A program made the translations under genes and the position numbers. Below, piece by piece: positions 1 to 11,954 of a stretch of DNA of 64,000 nt. Origin of the DNA: Chiridota heheva (Eukaryota; Echinodermata; Holothuroidea; Apodida; Chiridotidae); contig JAIGNY010002754.1 of NCBI GenBank assembly GCA_020152595.1, forward strand, positions 248,001-312,000, written 5' to 3'. The notes under the pieces are model-generated. The model was not told where the DNA came from and searched no databases. It saw nothing but the letters and a program-made list of their open reading frames with translations. Position 1 is the stretch's first letter. Each line of letters begins with the position of its first letter.

Positions 1-182
1 TTCATATTGGCTCATCTCTTTATTTTGAACAAATATTTCACCTTTGATTCTTGACTTTTTTAAAAGCTGAATTATCACCAGTTAATACACTGCTATACCC
101 TTTATATCACATCCACAACTCTAATCTTTGACCTCATAACAGTTCACTTTTGACTTTTCCCATCACAGCAATGTAATACATG

Positions 183-560
183 CTGAAAAGTTTCTCTTTA
201 AGCCTATTCTCACCGGACACCTGAGTTAATTCTGAAAACTAAGGTATGATAATTACCAACCTGACTTCCTGTTCAGTGTATTGTTCTTTCACTCCAAACA
301 ACGATTGCTTATCTGCCATTCCCATGCACACCACAGCCAAGTAGCCCAATGCTATTTGTGTGTATAAGATTACAGAAGCTAGTGCTGAGTGATCAGGCAC
401 TTTTATGATTGGATCACTCACCCGTGTTAAGTGTCTTAGTGGGAGAAGTTTGTTTTCAAACTGGTGATAAAAATAGCTGTGTATCATAATGCCTGAGGTA
501 ATAATGTGCATTAACTGTGAATGATTGACAGACCATTTCTCCTAAGGAAAGATATTGCTT
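183..560 (-). repeat. REP-A dispersed repeat, copy 1
   Basis: On the minus strand this 378-bp block matches two other blocks in the window (32124-32483 and 45635-46018) almost end to end. All three copies begin near AGCAATATCTTT and end near AAACTTTCGGC, so the breakpoints are shared. CATG lies directly outside both ends here (179-182 and 561-564), as expected of a small target duplication or a CATG target preference. There is no poly(A) tail and no obvious terminal inverted repeat. It carries an open frame of about 90 codons (239-511, minus) with a related frame in copy 2. I do not recognise the family; it is probably a non-autonomous mobile element. Confidence 0.75.
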
Positions 561-564
561 CATG

Positions 565-1820
565 TAGTTCCCATAAGGCCTCTAAAATGTGCAAAGTCCC
601 ATTCACCCCATTCAAGCACCTCAGCAGAAAGGTGAAAATACACTTTATTATCAGTATATAAAGTTTCATTGATAGAATCAGTAAGCTGTTGTAGTTTACT
701 TATAAGGAATTTACCACTTACTACCTTTAGACATGTTATTGTTTTTCTCTTTGAATACCATTAGCCTAGGCCTATCTGTAACATATCGAGAACAGAAGAA
801 AATATAAGATTAATCATTAACAAAGTTATTAAAAAAAAAATAAGTAATTTATCAAGAAGGAAATGAGGTATTTATCATAAAGATTCCTTGAGGCATAGAT
901 GCAATAAAACACTGGTTTTAATACTGAAACACTGGTTTTAATACCGATACTCTGTTGTTACATGCTTAGGATTTGTACAATATTTACGTTTCATATTCTT
1001 TTTTAAAATACATGTTTTGATTATTTGCATCTTCAATATACCCATGGCATGGTAAGAAAAACTAATTCCAAATACGTCTGTTCCGGCGTTTGATTTTTCA
1101 CTCGGCGGCGCATACGATTTACAGAAAGACTACAAATCGTCCACCTTGCATACATGAGATAATTAGGGACGTTATCACAAATCAGGATTTAATGGTACGT
1201 TTAATGTTATTTCTCTAATGAAAAAATCATGATAAAACATTAATTATCAGGATATTTGACTAAAACTTAGCATTTCTGTTGAATGTATAATGTTAATTGC
1301 TTTGTACAATTTTGACATGTACTACCGCAAAAGGACAAACTTATGATAAATCACTGTGCCGGACCAGATGAGAACCCCCAGAAAAAAGGCTTAAGAAATA
1401 ATTTCTTTGCCAATATGCCACTATAGATTATGGCGCTAGGCCTACGTCCACGTTTTGTGCCTGCAAACAAATGATGAACATATCAAATATGACGACTAAA
1501 ACAGATAAATAAAAGAATACAAAATCTGAACTAATTTGTCTTGAAACAGACCATTGTAGCGAGTTTTAGTGTTTTCGATATACAGTAAGTGTGCATGCGC
1601 GTAAACGCCTGAGAATCTGAATATGCCGTGGCAGAGGGGTACTGTAACACAAATGGTCGTTTGTTTACAAAAACATTCAATTCAAGCTTATCATGTGTGC
1701 ACAACACTAAGATTAGTCCAAATATACCTTACGGTCTAATATGCATAATGCACTGACAACTGGGATTCCTACAACTATTATTCATCTAATTTAGATTTAT
1801 TCTAATTTCAATTTTGTTTC
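565..1820. other. No gene recognised, AT-rich
   Basis: This is AT-rich unique-looking sequence with a short A run near 830 and a duplicated phrase (AACACTGGTTTTAATAC) at about 910-945. No long open frame or known domain is seen. TAGGCCTA-type words occur near 770 and 1440. Confidence 0.6.
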
Positions 1821-1823
1821 CAG

Positions 1824-1831
1824 GATGTCCT
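1824..1831 (+). other. Possible 8-nt microexon
   Basis: A pyrimidine-rich tract ending TTTTGTTTCCAG is followed after only eight bases (GATGTCCT) by GTAAGTATG, a near-perfect 5' splice site. The arrangement is that of a microexon. It could equally be a chance pairing of an acceptor-like and a donor-like string in AT-rich DNA. No flanking exon was identified. Confidence 0.2.
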
Positions 1832-2115
1832 GTAAGTATGCATAATTTTATGATTTCTTTAGTTCAGCACACAATGGTGGTTAACATTTTCAATTTCAAT
1901 ATGTCCTCTGCAAAACCCTATCATCGTCAGCAGATCCAGTCTAGCCTAACGTAATCTGTATGAGGGTTAGACTTAAGTGTAGGCTCATATCGCAAAAGGA
2001 AATTAAAATTGTTATGTTCTGTGAGAAATCAATAAAATAAATAGCAGAATATAATGTGAAAAGATAACTGATTAATTTCTTCGGCATTTTAAATACATTT
2101 CTAAAGAAAATAGTT

Positions 2116-3316
2116 TTGCTCTCCCCATTATTTTGTGCATTTTCCCTTAAATTAGGGCATCCCAAATTCCAAGAATTTGACATAATGTCTCTAGATTTAC
2201 AATCTGTTATATCTGAGTCTACTCATGATTCTGGTCATTGCCTGGACACTGTCATCACTAGAACTGGCTTAACAGGATTGAATGTGGCAACGTTAGTTAT
2301 CCCTTCATATATCTCCGATCATCATTTCATCAAAATGTCGATTAATATTAACAAGCCTAAAAGGATTAAATTGACAGTAACTTCCCGTAATTTACGAGCA
2401 ATCGACATTGATTCTTTTAAGCAAGACATTTCTGCATTGGATGGAAATGTATCAGAGACTGTTGTGGGTGCACTTGATTAATACAATTCTGTCTTATCTT
2501 CTGTTCTGGAGAAACATGCCCCACTGGCTACAAAAGTGGTAACTGTACGCCCTGATACTGCCTGATATAATCCAGAAATACGGAAAGCAAAAGTTCTACG
2601 AAGAAGACTGGAACGCAAAGCGAATAAATCCAGTACTGTTACAGATCGTCAAGCGGTCAAAAATCAGACAAAATATGTGAACAGTCTCTGTAACAATGCT
2701 AAAACGGAATACTACAAGAGAAGCATCATCGAGTTAAAATCGGACAAGAAGATATTATTCAATACAGCAAAATCTTTTCTTGTTGGAAAAGCGAAACCTA
2801 TCTATCCATCCGAATCTAAACCTGAAACTCTACCTACCAATTTTGCTGAATTCTTCAAAGACAAAATCACGAAAATATATGTCAGTATTAAGAAGGATTG
2901 AGTGAAAGAAACCATGAATGATTTTCAAGTTGAACCAGCTTGCAGTAATACAGCTAGATTCCACCTGTTTGCAACTGCGTCGGAAGAAGAGATACAGATA
3001 CTTGTTACCAATTCATCTACAGCATATTGCAAGAGTGATCCACTTCCTACTAAAATGGTCAAGTTATGCAGTTCTGAGTTAGTTCCAGCTATTACTAAAA
3101 TAGTTGACTTATCTCTACAGAGCAATACTGTGCCTGCTGCAATGAAGAAAGCCATTGCTTTAAAAATCAGGTTTTAATCAAGATGTATACAAAAATTATT
3201 GCCCAGTGTCCAATTTAAGCTTCATATCTAAACTCTGCGAAAAAGTGGTGGCTTCACAACTTAACAAATACATCTCAGATCATAATCTAGCTGAAGGGTT
3301 TCAGTCAGCTTACTGT
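2116..3316 (+). pseudogene. CR1/L2-like LINE relic: end of endonuclease to start of RT
   Basis: The broken frame reads through the C-terminal end of an apurinic-type endonuclease (HDSGHCLDTVITR, then ISDHHF, residues about 35-75), a linker rich in Lys and Arg, and the entry to reverse transcriptase (NYCPVSNLSFISKLCEKVV at about 3194-3250, then FQSAY). This order is typical of CR1/L2/Rex1-clade non-LTR retrotransposons, which copy themselves by target-primed reverse transcription. Stops fall at 2479-2481, near 2560 and at 2899-2901, and a frameshift at about 3177 moves the frame. The catalytic RT core is missing because the relic stops at the 59-bp array. Clade assignment is from motif memory; that it is a dead LINE is clear. 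Confidence 0.85.
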
Positions 3317-3339
3317 TTATACTAACAACGGTGCATTAA

Positions 3340-3703
3340 CAAACTTTCAGATCAGTCTCTAGGAGAATAAAACTATCATACTGACAAAGATGAATCAACA
3401 CACTTCCAGATCAGTCTCAAGAAGAATAAAACTATCATAGTGACAAAGGTGAATCAACAAACTTCCAGATCAGTCTCAGGGAGAATAAAACTATCATAGT
3501 GACAAAGGTGAATCAACAAACTTCCAGATCAGTCTCAGGGAGAATAAAACTATTATACTGACAAAGGTGAATCAACAAACTTCCAGATCAGTCTCAAGGA
3601 GAATAAAACTATTATAATGACAAAGGTGCATCAACAAACTTCCAGATCAGTCTCAAGGAGAATAAAACTATTATACTGACAAAGGTGAATCAACAAACTT
3701 CTC
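3340..3703. repeat. 59-bp tandem repeat, about 6 copies
   Basis: The phrase TTCCAGATCAGTCTCAAGGA recurs every 59 bp (for example at 3345, 3404 and onward), followed each time by GAATAAAACTATYATAYTGA and a CAAAGGTGAATCAACAAAC segment. Copies differ at single positions. The array abuts the truncated end of the upstream LINE, so the two share a breakpoint. Confidence 0.92.
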
Positions 3704-4012
3704 TTTTCAGCTCATTGATTTGTTTTTGTTGAAATTCAAAAACCAAAGCTTTGAGAGACATAGATAAAATGAATTATACCATTATACAGGGCATGACTAC
3801 TCGCATGGGCAGTCAGATGTGGATCAAAGTCCAATCAACCAAATGGACAATAGAAATTTCACAAAATGAAAAATGCAATTTGTAAAATTCTTCTTCTACC
3901 TCATGCCAATATTAAATATCTTTCAACGCATATCAATCACATTATCTCAAACACAGCAATTTTGATATAAAGGTGAGGCCGGAAGGAAAAGAAGATACAA
4001 GACATATGTTAA
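3704..4012. other. No gene recognised
   Basis: AT-rich sequence between the 59-bp array and the MITE. It has no convincing open frame, domain or repeat. Confidence 0.6.
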
Positions 4013-4013
4013 A

Positions 4014-4299
4014 GGCGCTCTTGGCCGAAAAGTGAATTTACCTTTGTGGTACGGAATATCATAAACATTACTAAATCCAGAGCAGAGTTCTCAAAATTTG
4101 TATGTGTTTTCCATTCTTTTCCAATTCATTTCCCACTTGGAATTTGTTCCCTTGCGCACAATGGGTGAAAATTTATGTAAAAAGCAGACCGTGTGATGCG
4201 ACTTCTATTGGTTAAGATATGCATAAATTAGCCATGGATATAAAATATATTTATAAAATTAGTAAAAACTAACGCCTCCACTTTTCAGCCAAGAGTACC
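4014..4299. mobile_element. MITE with about 21-bp terminal inverted repeats
   Basis: The left end (4014-4034) and the reverse complement of the right end (4279-4299) agree at 18 of 21 positions and share CTCTTGGC and GAAAAGTG. The interior is 244 bp of AT-rich non-coding DNA. The flanks read TTAAA on the left and TTCAAA on the right, a possible imperfect target duplication around a TTAA-like site. Size, TIRs and lack of coding fit a miniature inverted-repeat element; the superfamily is not determined. Confidence 0.7.
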
Positions 4300-4309
4300 T
4301 TCAAAGATA

Positions 4310-4960
4310 TTATGGACAGCTACCATGGTACCGACAACTTGAGCTCAATTTTTTTGAATTATACTGAAAACTATGCAAACAGCAAAAACTCCCATACATC
4401 AAAACAAGTTACAAATTGACCATTTGAAAAATCATTTTTAAAATGGGACAACTAGAAAATTGCAAATGTTAAGTTATTGTTTTTGGCTTCTTCCCCCAGT
4501 AGAACACTGTTTGAGAACCTTTGATATTTGAAATTTAGAAAAGACATAAAGAATTACATTAAAAGACTTTTAGCTGTATATAATTTCTTTTTATACATCA
4601 ACACATTTGCACATGCTGAAAATTTGTATAAACTTTGATTTGTCACAACTTGAAAACTGCAAGTATACTAATTGCATCCAGGGGCTATTAAAAGACTGTT
4701 CTGCTTGAAATTGATAGCAAATCGTTACCTGTCCATAAACCTTTAAATATTGTGACATATAGAATGGGTGGGGCATATCCCCCACCAATAATTTAGCTAA
4801 CCTTGCCCCCCCTATCCCCCCTGCGACTTCTTTCCCCACCAACCAGAATTCCTTCTGGCACCCCTGATATAGCACATGAGATCCATTCTGTGTGACTGGC
4901 TACAAAAGAAACAAAACAAACTAACAAAATGATGGTACATTATAGGACATTGTTCTAATT
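4310..4960. other. No gene recognised
   Basis: AT-rich sequence. The part around 4765-4865 is C-rich and contains CTTCTGGCACCCCTG, a phrase that resembles the ends of degenerate DNA transposons, but no partner end was found. Confidence 0.5.
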
Positions 4961-4966
4961 AATTAA

Positions 4967-5150
4967 AAGGATTAGTTCAGGGTCAAGCAAGTCTATCTTA
5001 TATAAAAGAAGACTTCAACAGAAACAAAATGGTGAAGAAAGCATTCAAAAATCTTATTCCTTTAAGGAGATATTTAGGTTTAAAGTTTGGTGCCACTTGT
5101 GTAGAAACGACTGAAATCAGACTAGTTGTGATGTCATAGCCTCAGATTCT
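4967..5150 (+). repeat. REP-B copy 1 (left arm of an inverted pair)
   Basis: This arm contains GGTGAAGAAAGCATTCAAAA, then TTAAGGAGATATT, then CGACTGAAATCAGACTAG. The same series appears in inverse orientation at 5340-5526 and again at 55845-56180, 56454-56560, 59235-59345 and 60390-60480. The two arms are separated by about 190 bp, so the whole could fold into a long hairpin. The family is not recognised; it is a foldback-type repeat by structure. Confidence 0.8.
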
Positions 5151-5339
5151 TCATGTATTCTATCATATTTTGTCCTGCAATTCTGTGGCTTAAAAACCAT
5201 AAGATATGTCATAAAAGTAATAAAACTGAATCTAAGAAGGGTATTTATAATGTACCACCTGAAGAAAATTTGAGGATAAATAATTTAAATAGTGAAACAA
5301 ACTAAATAAACTTTCTTTAAAATACATAAAGACTTTGAG

Positions 5340-5526
5340 GACTCTGAGACTATGATGTCATAACTAGTCTGATTTCAGTCGTTTCTACAGAAATGATACC
5401 AAACTTAAAGTTGAATACCTCCTTAATGGAATAAGATTTTGGAATGCTTCCTTCACCATTTTGTTTCTTTTGACGTCCTCTTTTATAGAAGATGAACATG
5501 CTTGACCATTGAAATAATCCTTTAAG
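5340..5526 (-). repeat. REP-B copy 2 (right arm of an inverted pair)
   Basis: The reverse complement of this block matches 4967-5150 along nearly its whole length, including GATTTCAGTCGTTTCTAC read on the plus strand here. Together with copy 1 it makes a 560-bp palindromic element with a spacer. Confidence 0.8.
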
Positions 5527-5600
5527 TTTCAACCAATTGCAAACCGCACCTCTTTTAATCATATATCGCACTATATTAGTGATATGGCAACTTGTTCTGA

Positions 5601-5713
5601 TGAAACGATGTGCCCAAATAGATAAGTTGCTGGGCTGCACGCCGGTCACTACGAATGATTTGTTTTTGTTCCAAACGTAACGAGTTTGAATCTCGTCGAG
5701 GCAGATTTTTTTT
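5601..5713 (+). mobile_element. tRNA-like relic or SINE head
   Basis: A degenerate A-box region (TGCCCAAATAGATAAG at 5611-5626) is followed by a B-box-like hairpin, ACGAG, TTTGAAT, CTCGT, at about 5679-5695, and then a run of eight T (5706-5713) that would stop RNA polymerase III. The spacing between the boxes is too long for a tRNA and no acceptor stem pairs, so this is not a functional tRNA gene. A decayed tRNA-derived SINE is the best reading. Confidence 0.4.
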
Positions 5714-8700
5714 CTCCGCTCATTTAAATTAAAACATGGAGCTATTAGCTAATTCAATTTGATAGCTCCATTATTGAAATAACGACGAATTTGTACAGCT
5801 CTGATCAACTCAGCCGTGTCATGTTATGACTCATACATACTTTACATGCAATGTGCGTGTACCTAATCTACATACACACACTGTATGATATATGCTTCTC
5901 TTGTAATATGTTGATGTGTGTAACTTGGCATGTACTGTCATTACGATTTGTTTTGAGATGACACGCCTCTTTTAGTAATTTTTCAATGACACAAATGTCC
6001 AAATTAGTCTCTATGTTTTTTCAAATTCCCAATGACTATCAGCAGCAAAGACACTCCCACTTTCCAACATAGAACTTGTTTAACGTTTGTTATTTGACCA
6101 CATTCATCAATGATCAAATCAAATCCAATGCGGTCATTTCAAGCCATTACAAAATCTCGCTTCATCCTCCATAACCTTCATGAAAACCAAAAATCAATTC
6201 TTTAACGGGTTTCCACATCTTCAGGCATTAACAATGATTATAGAAGATGACATCCGGGTTATATCTAACGTAATTATTACTCTGGAATTAAAAATTAATA
6301 AACAGCGCAAGATATGTGATAAGCTAGACCTCTGGAAAATAAATGCTATAGATTGTAAAACAGGATAACCCCCAGGGAGTTGGCCTCCTTAAGGCGGACA
6401 GGAATCTTAAAGCTAGTGACTTACGCAAAGGGAATATTTGTGCACTTACATCTTACAGCATCAGCTGCTGTCTACAATTAGGGCAATTAATAGATCTGAG
6501 TGACGAATGAATTGCTTACAAAAAGTCAAATCCAACCATACATAAAAACTGAAGTTTTGAAGAGCTGCATGTGAATTTATCAACTTGCCCAAATATTTTA
6601 TCATCTTTATAAAATTGTATTTTGCCTAAATAAACCTCAAGAATTGTATCGTTTTTTGGGAAAAATTTTGCAACTAACTTGGTAAATTTTTGAGTAATGG
6701 ATTTTCAAAAGTATGAGTTGTCAAAGTTTGGAATGTAATATTTTTTAATTTCACTGTATCACTTGTTTGTAAAGGTGCAATTATTCCACAGTAATTTGTA
6801 TTCTTTTTATTTTTTTAATTATATAAAATATGAATACTGCAAAATTTATTTTCTGCAGAAAACTTGGTTGAAAAAGTTAAGAAGCACATCTGTCTAATAA
6901 GACAGTGGCGAAGCCTGCAGTATTGGGTATAAGAGCCAAAATATCTTGGGTCATATGCTATTTTGATATTGCCCTCTCATAATTGACATAGACGGCAGAC
7001 CTCCTACAGCTGCAGTATGCTACTAAGCCAGAGCCTGATCATCAATATAACATCAGTGCTATGACTGTATAGACTGCATTTCAACAGCATGATAATTTGT
7101 ACCTCTATTCTCATGACAAATGTAGAAAAACGCAGCTTTGAGAAAATAGATGTTAAAAGATATTTCGATTTCAATGTACTTTGATTTTTAGGTGTAAAAT
7201 ACTTAATTATTGAAGAGGAATCAAAGTGAAATTTTCGAAAATTATCAAAAACATTTATATATCTCGTCACTTTTACATTTAGTTTAGCTCCAAAGATATT
7301 TCCAATGATATACAGTAATGATGCAACTAATGGTCAGTTTTGTTGTGTTCACTCATTGCCCCATGTCGTATAAATTCGCGATGATTTAATTGATTCAATA
7401 GCCCAAGACTAGGTAGAATCATTTTCAAACTCACATTGTCAAAAATTGACATTATGTGACACATGATGAGTTGTCAAATTGTACCATGTTAGTTACTGTG
7501 ATATCGTCCCCTTTGTCATGAAGTGGCCAATCTGCGAAAAAGTGATTTTGCAGAAATCGACTTTGAAGTTTTCATGTTTTTCCGTGAAACCCACAAACTA
7601 TAAGTGATATAAGTGTGGAAATCTGTTACTGTGGGATTCTAGAGTATGTTATGTTATCTCTACCCTGGCACTTCAGATTTTCCGATCACTTATTACAACT
7701 TTCCCAGAACTCCCCTCGCTCCCCACAACTCAATTGCAGAGGTCTTCCAGAAAAACCCTCCTGATCAAATTATCTCCTTCCCTCATCATGCTTACCTCTA
7801 CAGCCATATTTAGTCCTCCTCTCCCACCCACTCTCTCTACTTCTTTTTTTTTTCACCCATGCACATCCTCTCTCGATCCCAGCTTTCTGACTTTAAGTTC
7901 ATGTATTTCTCTCAATCTTCCTGTTTTCTTTCCTTCCTACCTCTAGAATGATCTAACATCTCCGGCACAATTTGACACTCGCTGTTGTGGTGCTGTTAAG
8001 CCCTCATCAAACAAACGAACTTATCACACAGACGATAAAATCAATTAAAAACTATTTGTCACTTTGTAAAAAAAAAATCAGTTTGGAATTCGATTGATTC
8101 GTCATACATTTACCTGGATTTTCTGCCCCTTGCCCAGATTTCCTTCCGCCATCCCTGGGAGAAATTTCCTGTCAAAACCTGATCCAGGTGACCATATGGA
8201 GAGGGACTTTTGAATATGTTGGGGAATAATAACAATGTAATGTCTTATAATTTGCTTCCACTTCCAAGGGTTTTGTCCCAATTTATATTCGTATATACTA
8301 TGAATCACCAGGATTTTGTAGGACCTATATGGTCTGTACATATAGGGGCACGTCACCGAAAGACTTTGAATGGGGATATGTTAAAATGTTAATTTTTTAC
8401 ACAAACTGGGGGTAAAATGTTAATTCTGCCGAAATGGGCATTTTTAAGTCTAACTCCCTATACAAGTATGCAATTGTATACATACATGTTGGTTTGGTTT
8501 TCATCAACGAATACTGATCACGTGGCTCATCCACAGGTGTCAGTTAGAATAAGCTCTGTGTAAATTGTTCCTAATGCATTGGGTCCAGCCATGAAGCCTT
8601 GGTGGGGGCGAGGGGAGAGCCCCTGAAACATTAGCTTGAATTCTGTCAAAATTTAGTTTAGATTTAAGCAAAAATTGCAAACTTAAGAAAATGAAAATGA

Positions 8701-8785
8701 AATTGCAGTTTAAGCAAAATACTGAAAGTATTCAAAATTTCTACCTTGTGGGTAAAGCCCCCGGAAGCGCTATGATTCGAGGGCA
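5714..8785. other. No gene recognised, 3 kb of AT-rich DNA
   Basis: The stretch lacks long open frames, recognisable domains and tandem repeats. A pyrimidine-rich segment runs from about 7680 to 7950. A GC-richer patch at 8575-8635 (around GGGGGCGAGGGGAGAGCCCC) resembles a phrase seen in REP-E but is too short to assign. Confidence 0.55.
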
Positions 8786-8789
8786 AATT

Positions 8790-8905
8790 GGGAGGTAAAA
8801 TTAGGACGTCAGACATTTTGGGATGGTAAAATTAGTACGTCGGACATTTTAAGCAGATGGTAAAATTAGTATGTCGGACATTTTAGGCAGATGGTAAACT
8901 GAGAG
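8790..8905. repeat. Short tandem repeat, 31-34 bp, 3 to 4 copies
   Basis: GGTAAAATTAGKACGTCRGACATTTT occurs three times with slightly different spacers, and a fourth degenerate start follows. It lies just before the large 22-bp array but is unrelated in sequence. Confidence 0.75.
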
Positions 8906-8994
8906 GTGGGGCGCTGTTTAAGATTAAAAATTAATGTAAACTGAAATTTTTGAAAGTTTTTGGTGGATGTTTTGTTGACACACTTAAAAATTAT

Positions 8995-10212
8995 ACTAGT
9001 ATATCGATCAATGTTTACTGGTATATAAATCAATGTTTACTGGTATATAGATCAATGTTTACTAGTATATAGATCAATGTTTACTAGTATATAGATCAAT
9101 GTTTAATAGTATATAAGTCAATGTTTACTAGTATATATAGATCAATGTTTACTGGTAATATAGATCAATGTTTACTGGTATATAAATCAATGTTTACTGG
9201 TATATATAGTTTAATGTTTACGGGTATATATATCAATGTTTACTGGTATATATAGATCAATGTTTACTAATATATAGATCAATGTTTACTGGTATATAGA
9301 TCAATGTTTACTAGTATATAGATCAATGTTTACTAGTATATAGATCAATCTTTACTAGTATATAGATCAATGTTTACTAGTATATGGATCAACGTTTACT
9401 GGTAATATAGATCAATGTTTACTGGTATATAAATCAATGTTTAGTGGTATATATAGATCAATGTTTACTGGTATATATATATCAATGTTTACTGGTATAT
9501 AGATCAATGTTTACAAGTATATATATCAATGTTTACTAATATATGGATCAATGCTTACTAGTATATTGATCAATGTTTACTGGTATATAGATTAATACCC
9601 ACTGGTATATAGATCAATGTTTACTGGTATATAGATCAATGTTTACTAAACACTGGTATATAGATCAATGTTTACTGGTATATAAATCAATGTTTACTGG
9701 TATATAAATCAATGTTTACTAGTATATGGATCAATGTTTACTAAGATATGGATCATTGTTTACTAGTTTATGGATCAACGTTTACTAGTATATGTTTCAT
9801 TGTTTACTAGTATATAGATCAATGTGCATTAGTATGTGGATCAATGTTTACTAGTATGTGGATCAATGTTTACTAGTATGTGGATCGATGTTTACTAGTA
9901 TGTGGATCGATGTTTACTAGTATATGGATCAATGTTTACTAGTATGTAAATCAATGTTTACTAGTATGTGGATCAATGTTTACTAGTATGTGGATCAATG
10001 TTTACTAGTATGTGGATCAATGTTTACTAGTATGTGGATCAATGTTTACTAGTATGTGGATCAATGTTTACTAGTATGTGGATCAATGTTTACTAGTATA
10101 TGGATCAATGTTTACTAGTATATGGATCAATGTTTACTGTATATAGTCAATGTTATAGATCAATGTTTACTGGTATATAGATCAATGTTTACTGGTATAT
10201 AGATAAATGTTT
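8995..10212. repeat. 22-bp minisatellite, about 55 copies
   Basis: The unit is TAGATCAATGTTTACTAGTA plus two bases. Early copies mostly read ACTGGTATATAGATC or ACTAGTATATAGATC. From about 9830 to 10110 the copies change to the variant TAGTATGTGGATCAATG and are far more uniform. Small insertions and single-base changes interrupt the register. It is not coding: the register is not a multiple of three and no frame stays open. Confidence 0.95.
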
Positions 10213-10612
10213 CATGATAGAGAATCAATCAAATGCATGAAAAATGGGCCAGAATCTTATACTTACAAATTCGAATGCGCATATTTTGATCTTGTTAATT
10301 TTTCCTATAATAAACCTATATGATTTTTACTCAAATTTCATGACATTCCTTTGCTTTTAGGGATTTTCATTACATTTTGGTACAAAAATTAGCGACAACC
10401 CAGCCAACATGCATGCCCAACTAGTTTTGCCTGCATGGTTGAAGTGGGCTTAGGTGGGCTCAAGCTTTTGTAGGGCCCACCCAGTTGGGGCCCAAATGGG
10501 CTAATACAAAAATGTTTTAAAACTGATGATTAACAGGTTTTTGCAATGTGTGGGGACAATTTGAATCACACTGAAAAAATAGTCTACTGAGTTTAATTTT
10601 GATTACAGTTTT
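10213..10612. other. Flank of the 40-bp array, no gene
   Basis: Unique AT-rich DNA with a GC-richer patch at 10395-10500 that contains several GTGGGCT words and paired GGGCCCA words. These resemble the following array's unit and may be its seed sequence. Confidence 0.5.
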
Positions 10613-11570
10613 AGTGGGCTTGGCATGCATGAGCACTTAACTGCAAAAGCAGAGTGGGTTTGACATGCATGAGCACTTAACTGCCAAGGCAGAGTGGGCT
10701 TGGCATGCATGAGCACCTAACTGCTAATGCAGAGTGGGCTTGGCATGCATGAGCACTTAACTGCCAAAGCAGAGTGGGCTTGGCATGCATGAGCACTTAA
10801 CTGCCAAGGAAGAGTGGGCTTGGCATGCATGAGCACCTAACTGCTAATGTAGAGTGGGCTTGGCATGCATGAGCACTTAACTGCCAGGGCAGAGTGGGCT
10901 GGCATGCATGATCACTTAATTGCCAATGCAGAGTGGGCTTGGCATGCATAAGCACTTAACTGCCATGGCAGAGTGGGCTTGGCATGCATAAGCACTTAAG
11001 TGCCAAGGCAGAGTGGGCTTGGCATGCATGAGCACTTAAGTGCCAAGGCAGAGTGGGCTTGGCATGCATGAGCACTTAACTGCCAAGGCAGAGTGGGTTT
11101 GGCATGCATGAGCACTTAACTGCCAAGGCAGAGTGGGTTTGGCATGCATGAGCACTTAACTGCCAAGGCAGAGTGGGCTTGGCATGCATGAGCACTTAAC
11201 TGCCAAGGCAGAGTGGGCTTGGCATGCATGAGCACTTAACTGCCAAGGCAGAGTGGGCTTGGCATGCATGAGCACTTAACTGCCAAGGCAGAGTGGGTTT
11301 GGCATGCATGAGCACTTAACTGCCAAGGCAGAGTGGGTTTGGCATGCATGAGCGCTTAACTGCCAAGGCAGAGTGGGCTTGGCATGCTGAGCACTTAACT
11401 GCCAAGGCAGAGTGGGCTTGGCATGCATGAGCACTTAACTGCCAAGGCAGAGTGGGTTTGGCATGCATGAGCACTTAACTGCCAAGGCAGAGTGGGCTTG
11501 GCATGCATGAGCACTTAACTGCCAAGGCAGAGTGGGCTTGGCATGCATGAGCACTTAACTGCCAAAGCAG
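10613..11570. repeat. 40-bp minisatellite, about 24 copies
   Basis: The unit is GAGTGGGCTTGGCATGCATG followed by AGCACTTAACTGCCAAGGCA. TTGGCA and TGCCAA within each unit are inverted copies 16 bases apart, and GCATGC and TGCATG are internal palindromes, so each unit can form a small hairpin. Central copies (about 11040-11520) are nearly identical while the outer copies are more diverged, the usual pattern for unequal exchange. Confidence 0.95.
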
Positions 11571-11954
11571 AACTAGAACTTCATTCTCATTCATACATTA
11601 AGGATTGTCTAAAAACAAAAGTGTTGTTTAATTAAAATATAAATATGCTTTGTTTAAATAGTGAGAAGGAAACCCAGGGCATGGGTCCATGTTTTGGCAT
11701 GTGGTTCCTTAAGGTGGCCCCCTATCTGCCCATGAAGTCCCTTGAGTTTTAATCATGTGGGATGTTCAAGCAATACAAATTGATTAACAAAATTGTGAAA
11801 AACCGACAGAGAACACAATAGTTTGTTAGCCTCGAGATTTAGAATTACCCTAGAAAAATTCTCAATAAACACATATGGTCTGGCTAAGGGTGGTTTAAAA
11901 AAAAAGGGTGGGGATCTAATATGACTGTTGAAACTGTGTCCTATATTTTTCTCA
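11571..11954. other. No gene recognised
   Basis: AT-rich sequence after the 40-bp array. No open frame, domain or repeat stands out. Confidence 0.5.

Noticed and set aside
7734..7946. Ser/Pro-rich 70-codon frame
   Set aside because: It is the translation of a pyrimidine-rich tract; no motif or splice signals support it.
8995..10212. CRISPR array
   Set aside because: Repeats of 22 bp abut one another with no spacers.
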